A stretch of DNA of 13,489 nucleotides, from positions 1 to 13,489 of the forward strand of contig CAJAKT010000324.1 in the NCBI GenBank assembly GCA_903940375.1. The letters are read 5' to 3'. The notes below the pieces were generated by a model. The model worked only from the letters and a program-made list of their open reading frames with translations. It was not told where the DNA came from and ran no database searches. The stretch comes from an uncultured bacterium (GTDB lineage Bacteria > Actinomycetota > Actinomycetes > S36-B12). Positions 13,385 through 13,489 of this stretch are shown piece after piece; position 1 is the first letter of the stretch, and each line of letters opens with the position of its first letter. The translations under genes and the position numbers were made by a program.

Positions 13385-13489
13385 GTGCTGTTCTCAAGGC
13401 GAAAGAGACAGCAGGCTCTGGCGAAGCTGGATGCCGAGGGTTCCACATTCTGGTCGGCTGACTTCCCGGAGGAGGTACGCACCCGGATC
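13385..13489 (+). CDS. Start of an unidentified gene, truncated by the window edge
   Basis: Open frame running off the right end: GTG start plus 34 further codons. The visible N-terminus begins MLFSRRKRQQALAKLDAE and ends TFWSADFPEEVRTRI; it has a basic first segment, then an acidic/aromatic one, with no signal peptide or membrane segment. An ideal ribosome binding site lies 6 nt upstream. The frame extends upstream without a stop to an ATG at 13337, which would add 16 residues but lacks a good binding site. It is divergent from the fic gene and may share its AT-rich control block. Too little is present to name a family. Confidence 0.6.
   Translation, partial: MLFSRRKRQQALAKLDAEGSTFWSADFPEEVRTRI

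Overview
The window is GC-rich (I estimate mid-60s % G+C by eye). Its genes are tightly packed, with GTG starts and strong GGAAGGAG-type ribosome binding sites. One lipoprotein has a long Ser/Ala-rich linker after its lipobox. Together these suggest a high-GC Gram-positive bacterium (Actinomycetota, possibly Micrococcales); genus cannot be fixed from sequence alone. No tRNA, rRNA, CRISPR array or insertion sequence was seen.

Region 1 (16-11822) looks like one catabolic locus. Nine genes run leftward on the minus strand. In transcription order they are: an ornithine cyclodeaminase/ketimine reductase-family enzyme, a DadA-like FAD amino-acid oxidoreductase, a gap of 141 bp, a DUF917 (S-Me-THD-like) protein, a HyuA-type hydantoinase/oxoprolinase subunit, a small SnoaL/NTF2-like protein, an M19 dipeptidase, a PucR-family regulator, a gap of 127 bp, a lipoprotein substrate-binding protein, and a double-domain ABC ATPase of the ribose/xylose (CUT2) type. 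The matching permease should lie just beyond base 1. An Asp/Glu/hydantoin racemase is transcribed divergently from 11037. The inferred job is uptake of a small amide- or hydantoin-like, or D-configured, amino-acid derivative, its ring or amide hydrolysis, and stereochemical correction of the amino acid released. The substrate is not known. PucR is the likely local regulator.

Regulatory DNA is concentrated in two places. The 219 bp divergent region (10818-11036) has three GTGCAC sites, a candidate promoter and a leader hairpin. The 127 bp region (2616-2742) before the binding-protein gene has phased CTAGGCA repeats and short palindromes.

Region 2 (11823-13489) is unrelated in content. It holds a 282 bp non-coding stretch with small repeats, then a leftward Fic-domain protein with an intact catalytic motif, an N-terminal inhibitory motif and a C-terminal winged-helix-like region. 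Next comes an AT-rich palindromic promoter block, then the 5' end of a rightward gene cut by the window edge.
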